Positions 53,745 to 62,465 of a DNA stretch of 64,000 bases are shown one piece after another (positions within the stretch are counted from its first letter, which is position 1; each line of letters opens with the position of its first letter). The DNA lies in the NCBI RefSeq assembly GCF_009604455.1, contig NZ_WEGL01000008.1:248001-312000 (forward strand), read 5' to 3'. The notes under the pieces are model-generated. The model searched no databases and was not told where the DNA came from. It worked only from the letters and a program-made list of their open reading frames with translations. Source of the stretch: Streptomyces sp. RB17 (GTDB lineage: Bacteria > Actinomycetota > Actinomycetes > Streptomycetales > Streptomycetaceae). The position numbers and the translations under genes are program-made.

Positions 53745-53884
53745 CGCCTGCCGGCCGGGGTGCGGGCCGCCGCCGGTCCACGAGACCCGCACAAGGCGGC
53801 TGCCCCGCAACCGACCGCAGATCGAGGCCAATCGGTGATCTGCAGCCCTTGACTGACCGAGAACCGGCTGGCTTGGATCGGTGG

Positions 53885-54844
53885 GTGACTTCCACCAACC
53901 GCATCAGCAGGTCCATCCGGAGGAACCGAGGCGCGGCGGTGGTCGCCCTCGCGGCGGCGACGGCTCTGCTGGCGGGCTGTTCCTCCAACGACAAGTCCGG
54001 CGGCAACCCGCTGACGGACAGCAAGGCGAGCGGCGACACCGTGGTCGTCGGATCCAACAACTTCCCCGAGAGCACCCTGCTCGCCGACATCTACGGCGAG
54101 GCCCTCAAGGCCAAGGGAATCAAGGTCAGTTACAAGCCGAACATCGGCAGCCGCGAGACCACCTACGGGCTGATCAAGAACGGTTCCATCTCGGTGCTGC
54201 CCGAGTACAACGGCGCGCTGCTTGCCTACCTCGACCCGAAGGCGACGCCGAAGACGGCCGATGCCACCACCACGGCCATCGAGGCCAAGCTGGACTCCAA
54301 GCTGACCCTGCTCAAGCCCTCGCCGGCCGAGGACAAGGACTCGGTCACGGTCAACGCGGCCACCGCGACGAAGTACCACCTCACCGGGAAGTCGACCATC
54401 GCCGACCTCAAGGGCATCGCCAAGGACCTGGTCATGGGCGCCTCGCCGGAGTTCCAGACCCGGCAGCAGGGTCTGGTGGGCCTGAAGTCGGTCTACGGCC
54501 TTCAGTTCAATTCCTTCAAGGCGCTCGACGCGGGCGGCCCGCTCACCCAGGCCGCGCTGAAGAAGAACGCCGTGCAGGTCGCGGACATCTTCACCACGGA
54601 CCCGACCATCTCCAAGGAGAAGTTCGTCGTCCTGCAGGACCCGAAGAACCTCTTCGGCTTCGAGAACGTCCAGCCGCTCGTCCACAAGAGCGCCCTGCCC
54701 CAGAAGGGCGTCGACGCGCTCGACGCGGTCTCGGCCAAGCTCGACACCACGACCCTGCTGGACCTCGACACCCAGGTGCAGACCCAGAACAAGGACCCGC
54801 TGGACGTGGCCAGGGCCTGGCTGAAGTCCGCCGGCCTCGCCTGA
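53885..54844 (+). CDS. Osmoprotectant ABC transporter substrate-binding lipoprotein
   Basis: A 319-residue lipoprotein with lipobox LLAGC. The mature part is an OpuCC/ProX-like quaternary-ammonium-binding fold: VVVGSNNFPESTLLADIYGEAL, YKPNIGSRETTYGLIKNG (in parts), LPEYNGAL and VQVADIFTTDPTI. It captures the solute outside and delivers it to the two permeases. GTG at 53885 is chosen because it gives a normal signal (SIRRNRGAAVVALAAATALLAGC in outline). Ligand choice among betaine, choline or carnitine cannot be read. Confidence 0.88.
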   Translation: MTSTNRISRSIRRNRGAAVVALAAATALLAGCSSNDKSGGNPLTDSKASGDTVVVGSNNFPESTLLADIYGEALKAKGIKVSYKPNIGSRETTYGLIKNGSISVLPEYNGALLAYLDPKATPKTADATTTAIEAKLDSKLTLLKPSPAEDKDSVTVNAATATKYHLTGKSTIADLKGIAKDLVMGASPEFQTRQQGLVGLKSVYGLQFNSFKALDAGGPLTQAALKKNAVQVADIFTTDPTISKEKFVVLQDPKNLFGFENVQPLVHKSALPQKGVDALDAVSAKLDTTTLLDLDTQVQTQNKDPLDVARAWLKSAGLA

Positions 54845-54988
54845 CGGGCGACAGGCACCCCACGGCGAGAGGCCGGACCTCACCCGTCCGCGCCTCGTGA
54901 CGTGCTGTCGATTCTGTCGGATTCCTTCGGCAACAGGGCCGCCGATGGAAGAAATCGGCGTGCGCACCGCTCCTGGTGGAGCCCGCCA

Positions 54989-55046
54989 CTCTCGCTCTCG
55001 CACGCTGGCCCGGGGCCGGTCCCGGCCCAGCGTGCGAGAGCGAGAG
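54989..55046. promoter_or_regulatory. Perfect 20-bp inverted repeat just upstream of the MFS gene
   Basis: CTCTCGCTCTCGCACGCTGG (54989-55008) is matched by its exact complement at 55027-55046, around an 18-base GC-rich loop. The right arm ends 16 bases before the ATG, so a folded message would hold the ribosome site area. It may be a terminator for the upstream operon, an attenuator or an operator. Confidence 0.7.
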
Positions 55047-55062
55047 GAACAGCGGAACACCC

Positions 55063-56445
55063 ATGACCACAACACCCGTGGCCGTCGCCACCCCTTACCG
55101 CAGGCGGTGGCCCGGCCTGGCCGCCCTGCTGCTCGGCGAGGCGATGAACCTGCTGGACGCGACCGTCGTACAGGTCGCGGCGCCCGCCGTCCATGCCGAC
55201 CTGGGTGGGCCGGTCTCCGACGTCCAGTGGTTCGGCGCCGCCTACACGCTGCCGTTCGCGGTGCTGCTCATCACCGGCGGGCGGCTCGGGGACATCGCGG
55301 GCCGGCGCCGTGTGTTCGTCCTCGGCGTCACGCTGTTCACGGCGGCGTCCGTGGCCTGTGCGCTGGCGCCGTCCCCCGGGCTGCTCATCGCCTTCCGGGC
55401 CGTCCAGGGCGCCGCGGCGGCGCTGATCATTCCGCAGACCATCGGGCTGATCAAGGCGATGTTCTCGGGCGAGGAGACGGCGAAGGCGCTGGGCAGCATC
55501 GGACCGGTGATGGGCCTCGCCGCCGTGTGCGGACCCGTCGTCGGCGGTGTGCTGACCCACGCCGACCTGTTCGGCTCGTCCTGGCGGTCCGCGTTCCTGG
55601 TGAACGCGCCGGTGGCCGCGCTGGTGCTGGCCCTCGCCCGCAACCTGCCGGAGAACCGCGCCCCGCACCGCCCGGCCCTCGACCGGCCCGGCACCGCACT
55701 GGCCGCGCTCGGCACCGGGCTCCTGGTGTACCCGCTGATCGGCGGCGACCTCACCCGACTGCACGCGTCCGACTGGCTGTTGCTCGGCACCGGACTGCTC
55801 GTGCTCGCCGGCTTCGCCCGGCGTCAGCGGCGCACGGCCCGCCCGCTGCTGGAGCCCAGCCTGTTCACGCACCGCGGCTTCCCGGCCGCTCTCGTCACCT
55901 CCACCGCCTTCTTCGCGGTCACCAACGGACTGACCGTGGTGGTCGTCCTGCAACTCCAACTCGACGCGGGCGCGGGCGTGTTGGCGTCCGGACTGAGCCT
56001 GCTGCCGTGGTCCGCCGGTCTCGCCCTCGCCTCCTGGTGGGCGGGCTCGCGGCTGGTACGGCGGCACGGGCGGCGGGTCATGCCGTACGGGCTCGGGCTG
56101 CTGCTGGGCGGACTGCTCGCCGCCGTGGCCGCTTACCGCACGACCGCGCCGGGGCACTACCCGGCCGCGCTGCTGCCGGCCCTCGCCCTCGTCGGCCTCG
56201 GCGCCGGCCTGTTCACGCCCGCGTTCTTCACCCTCGCCCTGCGACCCCTGCGTCCGCAGGAGATCGGCTCGGCGGCCGGACTGCTCAACGCGGTGCAACA
56301 GCTGGGGGCGACGCTGGGGGTGGCCGTCCTCGGCAGCGCCTACCTGGCGGGGACCGGCCCGGACGCAGCACAGGGCGCGTGCTGGGTGGCGGTGGGGCTG
56401 CTGGGGGTGACCTGGGTGGCGAGCGGACGGGTCGGGACGGCGTAG
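55063..56445 (+). CDS. MFS drug-efflux transporter, DHA2-like (14 segments)
   Basis: A 460-residue transporter with about fourteen membrane segments. LLLGEAMNLLDATVVQVAAPAV is motif D1-like (shown in part: NLLDATVV), GGRLGDIAGRRRVF is the MFS motif A, and GPVMGLAAVCGPVVGG is the drug-antiporter motif C. It should export drugs or metabolites with proton antiport. No TetR or MarR regulator is adjacent; a large palindrome lies directly upstream. Confidence 0.9.
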   Translation: MTTTPVAVATPYRRRWPGLAALLLGEAMNLLDATVVQVAAPAVHADLGGPVSDVQWFGAAYTLPFAVLLITGGRLGDIAGRRRVFVLGVTLFTAASVACALAPSPGLLIAFRAVQGAAAALIIPQTIGLIKAMFSGEETAKALGSIGPVMGLAAVCGPVVGGVLTHADLFGSSWRSAFLVNAPVAALVLALARNLPENRAPHRPALDRPGTALAALGTGLLVYPLIGGDLTRLHASDWLLLGTGLLVLAGFARRQRRTARPLLEPSLFTHRGFPAALVTSTAFFAVTNGLTVVVVLQLQLDAGAGVLASGLSLLPWSAGLALASWWAGSRLVRRHGRRVMPYGLGLLLGGLLAAVAAYRTTAPGHYPAALLPALALVGLGAGLFTPAFFTLALRPLRPQEIGSAAGLLNAVQQLGATLGVAVLGSAYLAGTGPDAAQGACWVAVGLLGVTWVASGRVGTA

Positions 56446-56545
56446 CGCCCGAAGGGGCGCGGGGCCCTGGCGATGTGCGGCTTCGCCGCGTGGGAACGAC
56501 CAGCCCCCACGCACCCGCAGCCGCGCACGGTCTCTACCGCCCTGC
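56445..56545 (+). repeat. Dispersed intergenic repeat, copy 6, with terminator hairpin
   Basis: GCGCCC-GAA-GGGGCGC at the MFS stop codon (56445-56460), then GGGGCCCTGGCGATGTGCGG, CTTCGCCGCGTGGGAACGAC and CAGCCCCCACG. It combines the hairpin of copy 1 with the distal block of copies 2 and 3. It separates the convergent MFS and terB genes. Confidence 0.65.
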
Positions 56546-56581
56546 CCGGTGGGCGCGGTCCCGCGCCGCCCTCTCGCAGGC

Positions 56582-57037
56582 TCAGAGGTCGAACTCGTGC
56601 GGCGGCAGGTCCAGCGTGTAGCACGCCTCGCGCACCACGGCCTGCTCCGTCTTGTCGAAGTCGCCGTCCGCGCCGCCGATCACGATGCCGATCTGGACCA
56701 CGGCCCGCGCCTCGGCCGGCTTCTTCTTCGCCTTGGCGATCTCCTGCAGCACGCTCACCTTGCCGAAGGCGAAGTCGGTCGTCAGCTTGTTCAGGTTCTC
56801 CTCGAAGCGGCGCCTGAGGTCGTCCGCCGGGAAGTTCTGCAACACCTCGTTCGTGGCGATGAGCTGGGCCACCCGCTGCCGCTCCGACGGATCCACTGTC
56901 CCGTCCGCCGCGGCCACGAGCGCGCACATCGCCATGCTCGCATCGCGGAACGCGCCGCTCTTCAGGTCGTTCTTCTTCGCCACCAACTGGGTCTGCATCT
57001 GCGACGCCGACTCCTTGAAGCGGTCCCACAGGGCCAT
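56582..57037 (-). CDS. terB: TerB family tellurite resistance-like protein
   Basis: A 151-residue acidic cytosolic protein. Two aspartate-rich calcium-binding-like motifs, AAADGTVDPSE and GGADGDFDKTE, mark the TerB/DjlA-N fold. TerB belongs to tellurite/stress resistance modules with TerD-type proteins, none of which are in this window. ATG at 57037 has GAGGAG 6 bases upstream. Divergent from the ArsR gene. Confidence 0.9.
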   Translation of the reverse strand: MALWDRFKESASQMQTQLVAKKNDLKSGAFRDASMAMCALVAAADGTVDPSERQRVAQLIATNEVLQNFPADDLRRRFEENLNKLTTDFAFGKVSVLQEIAKAKKKPAEARAVVQIGIVIGGADGDFDKTEQAVVREACYTLDLPPHEFDL

Positions 57038-57106
57038 GCGCACTCCTCGATATCCGTCGTATGCGGCGGCCGGGTGCTGCCCCGCACACCGGTGCGCACC
57101 GGCCGC

Positions 57107-57130
57107 AATTTCTACAGCACCGTAGAAACT
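57107..57130. promoter_or_regulatory. Candidate ArsR operator (11-2-11 palindrome)
   Basis: AATTTCTACAG-CA-CCGTAGAAACT, with 9 of 11 positions symmetric. The A/T-rich dyad stands out in GC-rich DNA between terB and the ArsR gene and has the size of ArsR/SmtB operators. A separate 14-bp palindrome, CCGGTGCGCACCGG, lies at 57089-57102. Confidence 0.55.
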
Positions 57131-57246
57131 CCTGGGGCCGCCGGGAAGTTCCTGCCGACCCGGACGAAGTTCCCGCCCACCTACACTGAATCCCCGCACA
57201 GAGACGGAACAGACGGAACGCAGGACGACGCGGAGGGAAGGCGACA

Positions 57247-57615
57247 GTGGCGACAGGGCCCGGGACCGGCTACCAGGACCCCTCCGCCGAGGTGCTCACC
57301 GAGGCCGCCGCCGCCTTCGGACTGCTCGCCTCGCCCGCCCGGCTGCACATCGTCTGGGCGCTGATCCAGGGGGAGAGCGACGTCACCGGGCTCGCCGAGC
57401 GGGTCGGCGGCGCGCTGCCCGCCGTCAGCCAGCACCTGACCAAGCTGAAGCTCGCCGGGCTCGTCCGCTCCCGCCGCGAGGGCCGCCGTCAGGTGTACTT
57501 CGTGGCCGCCGCCGGACAGGCCGCCGTCGTCGACGTCGTACGCCTTCTCGTCGGCCGGCTCGCCGAACGGGCCGCGGCCGCCCCGGCGCCGGCCCGCCGC
57601 CTCCGTGGCCTCTGA
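57247..57615 (+). CDS. ArsR/SmtB family transcriptional regulator
   Basis: A 122-residue winged-helix protein. AAAAFGLLASPARLHIVWAL and PAVSQHLTKLKLAGLVRSRREGRRQVYF (in outline: VSQHLTKLKLAGLV) are the ArsR DNA-binding region. There is no cysteine, so metal sensing, if any, must use His/Asp/Glu. GTG start with GGAGG upstream. It overlaps the following P-type ATPase gene by 11 bases, so it very likely controls that pump. Confidence 0.9.
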   Translation: MATGPGTGYQDPSAEVLTEAAAAFGLLASPARLHIVWALIQGESDVTGLAERVGGALPAVSQHLTKLKLAGLVRSRREGRRQVYFVAAAGQAAVVDVVRLLVGRLAERAAAAPAPARRLRGL

Positions 57616-60325
57616 GCCGCCGAGGGGCCCGGTGAGCCGAGCCGGGACCGATCCGGTGAGCGGACCCGGCCCCGGCCCGGCGAGCGGTACGTCGCTGCAG
57701 GTCCTGCGGGGCCTGGACACCGGCCCGCGCGGACTCACCGACGCCGAGGCCGCCGCCCGGCTCGTCGGCCACGGCGAGAACGCCCCGCCCCGCCCGCGCA
57801 CCCCGTCCGCGCTCCGGCGCGGTCTGCGGGGCCTGCGCGACCCGTTCACCACCGTCCTGCTCACCCTCGGCCTGGTCTCGGCGTTCGTCGCCTCCTGGGG
57901 CACCGCCACGGTGATCCTCGCCCTGGTCGCCGTCAGCTGTGCGCTGCGCGCGGCCGGCGAGCGCCGCGCCGACCGTTCGCTCGCCGCCCTGCGCGAACTC
58001 GTCGTCGGCACCGCCACCGTGCTGCGCCGCACCGACGACACCGCCGCCCCGCGCGCCCACGAGGTCCCGGTGGCCGACCTGGTCCCCGGCGACGTCGTAC
58101 GGCTCGGTCCGGGCGACCTCGTGCCCGCCGACGTACGACTGCTGCGCGCCCACGGGCTGACGGTGTCCGAGGCCGCGCTGACCGGCGAGTCCGCGCCCGT
58201 GGCCAAGGCCGCCGCCGATCTGCCGGAGCCGCACGCCGAGTCCCATCTGTGCTTCCAGGGCAGCGCGGTCGTGGCGGGCGGGGCCACCGCGGTCGTCGTG
58301 GCCACCGGGGCACACACCCGGTTCGCCGCCGCGCAGCGGACGCCCGAGCCGCGCGAGCCCAGCGCCTTCGACCGGTCCGTGCACGGCATCGCCTGGGTGC
58401 TGGTCCGGTTCATGCTGCTCACCCCGCCGCTGGTGCTGATGGCCGGCGCGGCGCTGCGCGGCCGGGGGCTGCAGACACTGCCGTTCGCCGTGTCCGTGGC
58501 CGTCGGGCTCACCCCCGAGATGCTCCCGGTGATCGTCACCACCTGCCTCGCCCGCAGTGCCGCGCTGCTGGCCCGCACCCGCCGGGTCGTCGTACGGCGG
58601 CTGCCCGCGCTGCACGACCTCGGCGCGATCGACGTGCTGTGCGTGGACAAGACCGGCACCCTCACCCAGGACCGGCCGGTCGCCGCCCGCTCGCTCGGAC
58701 CCGACGGCCGGGACGATCCGGAGGTGCTGCGCCGCGCGGCCGCCTGTGCCTGGTGGACCCTGCAACTCGCCGAACTGCCCGCCCCCGACGCCCTCGACGA
58801 GGCACTGCTCGACGTCGCCGGAGCCGCGGGGGAGGAGTACGACGGCCTCGCCGCACTGCCCGTCGCGCCCGGCCGGCGCCTCGCGACCGCCGTCGTCGCC
58901 GGCCGGCCCGGCCGGCACCTGCTGATCACCAAGGGAGCCGCCGAGGACGTCCTGGAGCGCTGCGACCTGCCGGACGACGCCGAGCGCCGGCGGCTGCTCG
59001 CGCTCGCCGCACGCGAGGCGGAGGCGGGGCAGCGGGTACTGGCCGTCGCCACCGCCGACCGGCCCGCCCGCGCCCGCCCCCACACACCCGCCGACGAACG
59101 CGGCCTCACCTTCCGCGGTCTGGTCACCTTCCGCGACGAGCTCGCCCCCGGCGCCGCCGAGTCCCTGCGCACCCTCGCCGCCCTCGGCGTCGACGTCCAC
59201 GTCCTCACCGGCGACCACCCCGCAACGGCGGTCCGCGTCTGCCGGGAGCTGGGGCTGGAACCCGGCGAGGTACGGACGGACGGGGGCGGGGACCCGGGCG
59301 GGGCCGACACGGTCTCGGCCGGTACCGAGGGGGCGTCCGGCCGCGGTGACGGAGCCGGGCCGGGCAGAGCCGAGGTCCGCGAGGACGAGAACCCGGTGCG
59401 TACCGGCCAGGTCACCGCCGGGACCACCACGGTCGTCGCCCGGTGCACCCCCGAGGACAAGGCCCGTGTCGTCGCCGGGCTGCGGGCCGCCGGGCACACC
59501 GTCGGTTTCCTCGGTGACGGCGTCAACGACGTGCCCGCGCTGCTCGCCGCAGACGTCGGGATCGCGCCGCGCGGGGCCGTGGCGGTGGCGCGGGAGAGCG
59601 CGGACGTCGTGCTGGCCGAGAAGGACCTCACCGCCATCGGACACGCCGTCACCGCCGGCCGGAGCAGCAGCGCCAACATCGCCGCCTATCTGCGGGTGAC
59701 CCTCTCCTCCAACCTCGGCAACGTCCTCGCCATGCTCGCGGCCGGGCTGCTGCTGCCCTTCCTGCCGATGCTCCCGGTCCAGGTGCTCGCGCAGAACCTG
59801 TGCTTCGACGCCGCCCAGCTCGCCTTCGCCCACGACCGCCCGGACCCGGGCGAGCTGCGCCGGCCGACCCTGCTGCGGCCGCCCGCCTTCCTGCGGTTCA
59901 TCACCGGCTTCGGCCTGCTCAACGCCTTCGCCGACCTCGCCACCTTCGGCGTCCTCGCGCTCGCTCTGGACGGTCCCGACGCCCTGGACGACGAGGCCGT
60001 GTTCCACTCCGCCTGGTTCACCGAGAACCTGCTCACCCAGGCGCTTGTCATGCTGCTCCTGCGCCACGGACGCCGCCTCACGCGCGGCGGGCGGCCCGGA
60101 CCCGTCGGCTGGGCCGCCGCCTTCCTCGCCGCCGTCGGACTCGCCGTACCGCCCAGCCCGCTGGGCGCCGCGCTCGGCATGACCGCCCTGCCCGCCCCGT
60201 ACCACCTGCTGCTCGCCGCCGTCCTCGGCCTGTACGCCCTGGCCCTCACCGTCGCGACGATCCGCCACGCACGGCGCCGGCCGCAGCCCGCAGGTTGTAC
60301 AGTTGCGCAAAACAGCAACCTTTAG
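57605..60325 (+). CDS. MgtA-type (P3B) cation-transporting P-type ATPase
   Basis: A 906-residue pump. It has the actuator motif LTGESAPVAK, the phosphorylation motif DKTGTLTQD, and the hinge GDGVNDVPALLAADVGIA. VGLTPEMLPVIVTTCLARSA is the membrane signature of Mg2+-importing MgtA/MgtB ATPases. No heavy-metal-binding N-domain or CPx motif is present. The first 28 residues are Pro/Gly-rich. GTG at 57605 overlaps the regulator gene; GTG at 57632 is an alternative. An insertion rich in Gly/Asp/Glu lies near residues 560-590. Cation choice is inferred. Confidence 0.9.
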   Translation: MASEPPRGPVSRAGTDPVSGPGPGPASGTSLQVLRGLDTGPRGLTDAEAAARLVGHGENAPPRPRTPSALRRGLRGLRDPFTTVLLTLGLVSAFVASWGTATVILALVAVSCALRAAGERRADRSLAALRELVVGTATVLRRTDDTAAPRAHEVPVADLVPGDVVRLGPGDLVPADVRLLRAHGLTVSEAALTGESAPVAKAAADLPEPHAESHLCFQGSAVVAGGATAVVVATGAHTRFAAAQRTPEPREPSAFDRSVHGIAWVLVRFMLLTPPLVLMAGAALRGRGLQTLPFAVSVAVGLTPEMLPVIVTTCLARSAALLARTRRVVVRRLPALHDLGAIDVLCVDKTGTLTQDRPVAARSLGPDGRDDPEVLRRAAACAWWTLQLAELPAPDALDEALLDVAGAAGEEYDGLAALPVAPGRRLATAVVAGRPGRHLLITKGAAEDVLERCDLPDDAERRRLLALAAREAEAGQRVLAVATADRPARARPHTPADERGLTFRGLVTFRDELAPGAAESLRTLAALGVDVHVLTGDHPATAVRVCRELGLEPGEVRTDGGGDPGGADTVSAGTEGASGRGDGAGPGRAEVREDENPVRTGQVTAGTTTVVARCTPEDKARVVAGLRAAGHTVGFLGDGVNDVPALLAADVGIAPRGAVAVARESADVVLAEKDLTAIGHAVTAGRSSSANIAAYLRVTLSSNLGNVLAMLAAGLLLPFLPMLPVQVLAQNLCFDAAQLAFAHDRPDPGELRRPTLLRPPAFLRFITGFGLLNAFADLATFGVLALALDGPDALDDEAVFHSAWFTENLLTQALVMLLLRHGRRLTRGGRPGPVGWAAAFLAAVGLAVPPSPLGAALGMTALPAPYHLLLAAVLGLYALALTVATIRHARRRPQPAGCTVAQNSNL
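60293..60320. promoter_or_regulatory. Partial dyad upstream of tatA
   Basis: GGTTG-N5-TTGCGCAA-N5-CAACC is centred on the palindrome TTGCGCAA, with 9 of 14 positions symmetric. It overlaps the last codons of the ATPase gene and lies 35 bases before the tatA start, so it could be an operator or promoter element for tatA. Confidence 0.4.
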
Positions 60326-60354
60326 TAGCAAGCTTTCCCGAGAAGGGGGCGGTC

Positions 60355-60612
60355 GTGCTCCGCAACGGACTCGAGCCCTGGCACCTGTTGATCGTCGCCA
60401 TCGTCTTCCTCGTGCTGTTCGGTTCCCGGAGGCTCCCGGACACCGCGCGGGCGCTGGGCAAGTCGATGCGCATCCTCAAGAGCGAGGCGAAGGCGATGAA
60501 GGACGAGCACGGCACGCCGGGCGCCACCGGCACGCCGGTCGTGGAGCCGTCGCAGGTCGTGGCCGCGAGCGAGGTCCACGCGCCGGCGGCCGAGCCTACG
60601 GCCACGCAGTAG
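60355..60612 (+). CDS. tatA: Sec-independent twin-arginine translocase subunit TatA
   Basis: An 85-residue protein. One membrane segment (HLLIVAIVFLVLFGSRRLP) is followed by the amphipathic helix DTARALGKSMRILKSEAKAM and a short acidic tail, which is the TatA layout including the FG hinge. TatA forms the pore for folded proteins with TatC. GTG at 60355 has AGAAGGGGG upstream. No tatC is nearby, so this is probably a second TatA paralogue. Confidence 0.9.
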   Translation: MLRNGLEPWHLLIVAIVFLVLFGSRRLPDTARALGKSMRILKSEAKAMKDEHGTPGATGTPVVEPSQVVAASEVHAPAAEPTATQ

Positions 60613-60694
60613 GCGGCGTCCGCCGCGTCCCGGTGAGGACGGGCTGAGGGGCGGAGCGGGCGGGGCGGCGCCTGAGCGGTCGGCCGGCGGACCC

Positions 60695-61162
60695 TCAGGC
60701 CGCCAGACCCTCCGCCCCCTCCGCGCCCTTGGTCCCTTCGGCCCGTGCACGCGTCGCCGCCTCCGCCTGTCTGCGGCGCCGGCGGCTGACGCGCGGCTCC
60801 TGGTCGGGGAGCCAGCCGAAGGCGAGGCAGCTGCCGGTCACGCCCAGCAGGAGGCCGATGAAGAAGCCGCCCAGGTTGGACGTGACCCAGGTGCCCAGCG
60901 ACAGCAGGACGCCGGTGACGGAGTAGAAGAGCCGTTGTGCGGGGTTGAAGAGGATCAGCAGGCCCAGCAGCGCCATCAGCCCCGGCAGCAGGTAGCCGGC
61001 GGCCCCCTGCATACCGATGTGCATCACGACCTTCAGTGAGGCCTTCTCGGTGAGCAGGATCTCGCCGCCGGCCAGCGCGAGCAGCAGCCCGCCCCAGAAC
61101 GGCCGGCGGGCCCGCCAGCCACGGAAGGCGGTTCGCGCTCCCCGGTGTGGACGGTCGGCCAC
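60695..61162 (-). CDS. DUF6114 family membrane protein
   Basis: A 155-residue protein with four membrane segments (FWGGLLLALAGGEILL, PGLMALLGLLILF, LFYSVTGVLLSLGTWV, GGFFIGLLLGVTGSCLAFGWL in outline) and a basic, Ala/Glu-rich tail. It begins 5 bases after the DUF6230 gene stop, and the two are regularly paired in Streptomyces. Function is unknown. Confidence 0.82.
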   Translation of the reverse strand: MADRPHRGARTAFRGWRARRPFWGGLLLALAGGEILLTEKASLKVVMHIGMQGAAGYLLPGLMALLGLLILFNPAQRLFYSVTGVLLSLGTWVTSNLGGFFIGLLLGVTGSCLAFGWLPDQEPRVSRRRRRQAEAATRARAEGTKGAEGAEGLAA

Positions 61163-61167
61163 GGCGA

Positions 61168-61923
61168 TCAGCAACCCGAGTCGCTGAAGCGGAGCTTGAG
61201 CCCCGGAAGCTTGAACACGCCAGCCGTCGTCGCGTAGTTGGTCTGCCGCAGGTTGGCGATGTGCACGGTGTCGGCCTGCTGGCTGAACACGCCGATCGGG
61301 CCCTTCACGCCCGCCTTGGTGAGCGTGCCGGCGTCGTTGCCGATCTCGATGTTGCCGAACGCCGCGTCGCCGGACAGCTCCGTGGAGTCGGTGGTCAGAT
61401 CGGTCGCCTGTACCTTGTCCGCGCCGCTGCCCGCCGTGATGAGCAGGTTGGTGCCGCCGAGGTCGACGCTCTGGCACAGCTTGGTGAGCGTGGCGTTCTT
61501 GATGGCGGAGGTCACCACGAGCTCCTGGCCCCCGGTGTCCCCGGCGTTCGGGCTGCCGTCCGCCATGTTGTCGAGGCCGCCGAACTGCTCGAAACCGGTT
61601 CCGTCCAGTTCCGTCGCGGTGACCGTGAACGGCATGCCGGAGATCGCGAACTGCACGCCCAGTGCCCCCTGGGCGGTGAGAACCGCGAGACCGGCGGCGA
61701 CGAGGGTGGCGGGCACCGCCATCACCGCGGCCCGGCGGGCCCGGACCCGACCTCGTCTCTCGGCGTCGGAGGTCCCGGCCCCGCCCGCGTGCGGCGCTTC
61801 GGGGGCTTCGGGGACTCCGGATGCTGTCGAGACCTCGGATGCTGCGGCGGCTTCGGAGGGTGAACCGGTTCCCGGGTTCTCGGGGGTGTTGCCGACGGAC
61901 GGGACGTCCGGGGACGAGGCCAT
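61168..61923 (-). CDS. DUF6230 family protein
   Basis: About 251 residues. The first 65 are disordered (Pro/Ser/Ala/Glu), then a membrane segment (MAVPATLVAAGLAVLTAQGA), then an exported beta-rich domain with two cysteines (KLCQSVDL and the C-terminal SDSGC). Homologues are often mislabelled cholesterol esterase; no esterase motif is present. ATG at 61923 has GGGAG 5 bases upstream; ATGs at 61935 and 61941 are alternatives. Operon with DUF6114. Confidence 0.8.
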   Translation of the reverse strand: MASSPDVPSVGNTPENPGTGSPSEAAAASEVSTASGVPEAPEAPHAGGAGTSDAERRGRVRARRAAVMAVPATLVAAGLAVLTAQGALGVQFAISGMPFTVTATELDGTGFEQFGGLDNMADGSPNAGDTGGQELVVTSAIKNATLTKLCQSVDLGGTNLLITAGSGADKVQATDLTTDSTELSGDAAFGNIEIGNDAGTLTKAGVKGPIGVFSQQADTVHIANLRQTNYATTAGVFKLPGLKLRFSDSGC

Positions 61924-62059
61924 GTCTGCTCCCATGGGCATGGATCTGCGGGTTGGGCTTCAGCGGCGCGGTGTCCTGGCGCGGACAGCGACTGTCGCGT
62001 AGGTCTCCTCGCACCCCGGCGGAGCAAGGGCTTTCTCGTTACGCGGCAGTAGCCTTCGA

Positions 62060-62082
62060 GGAAGTTACCGCCGGTTACTTCC
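62060..62082. promoter_or_regulatory. Dyad upstream of the DUF6230 gene
   Basis: GGAAGTTACC-GCC-GGTTACTTCC, symmetric at nine of ten positions, about 140 bases upstream of the DUF6230 start. It looks like a TetR- or GntR-type operator. The rest of 61942-62605 holds the divergent promoters and a repeat; no further gene is seen. Confidence 0.5.
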
Positions 62083-62465
62083 GGGGGTCAAGGCAGATGT
62101 GAAAAAAGCGTGCCGGATGTGCGCGAGCTGCGATCGGAGACCACAACTACCCTTGCAGTGCTTGACGTTGACGGTTGATCAGGTCTACAACTTCCCCTGT
62201 TTCACGGATCCGTGGCGCCGGATCCGCCGAGCGGCACCGGATGCGTTTCCCGGCCTCTCACGCCGACCGCTCAGCCAGGCCGACAGAAACCGTTCACATC
62301 AGTGCGGCACCGCATGGCCCCTTCCCCCTGGCCGTGCCCGGCCGCCCCCTGCCGGCCCGGCCGAAGGCCTTCCCCCGGGTCTTCGGCCGGTGCCCGGACC
62401 GCCGCCGTCGCCGGACCGTCGCGTACGGAGAAGGCGCACGGTCCTGCGCCGGCGGCACCGCCAAA

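Noticed and set aside
57089..57102. CCGGTGCGCACCGG as the ArsR operator
   Set aside because: A short GC palindrome is expected by chance in this DNA; the A/T-rich 11-2-11 dyad next to it is the better candidate.
61168..61923. Cholesterol esterase
   Set aside because: This label is common for homologues, but no nucleophile elbow or hydrolase motif is present; the protein is a DUF6230 beta-rich exported domain.
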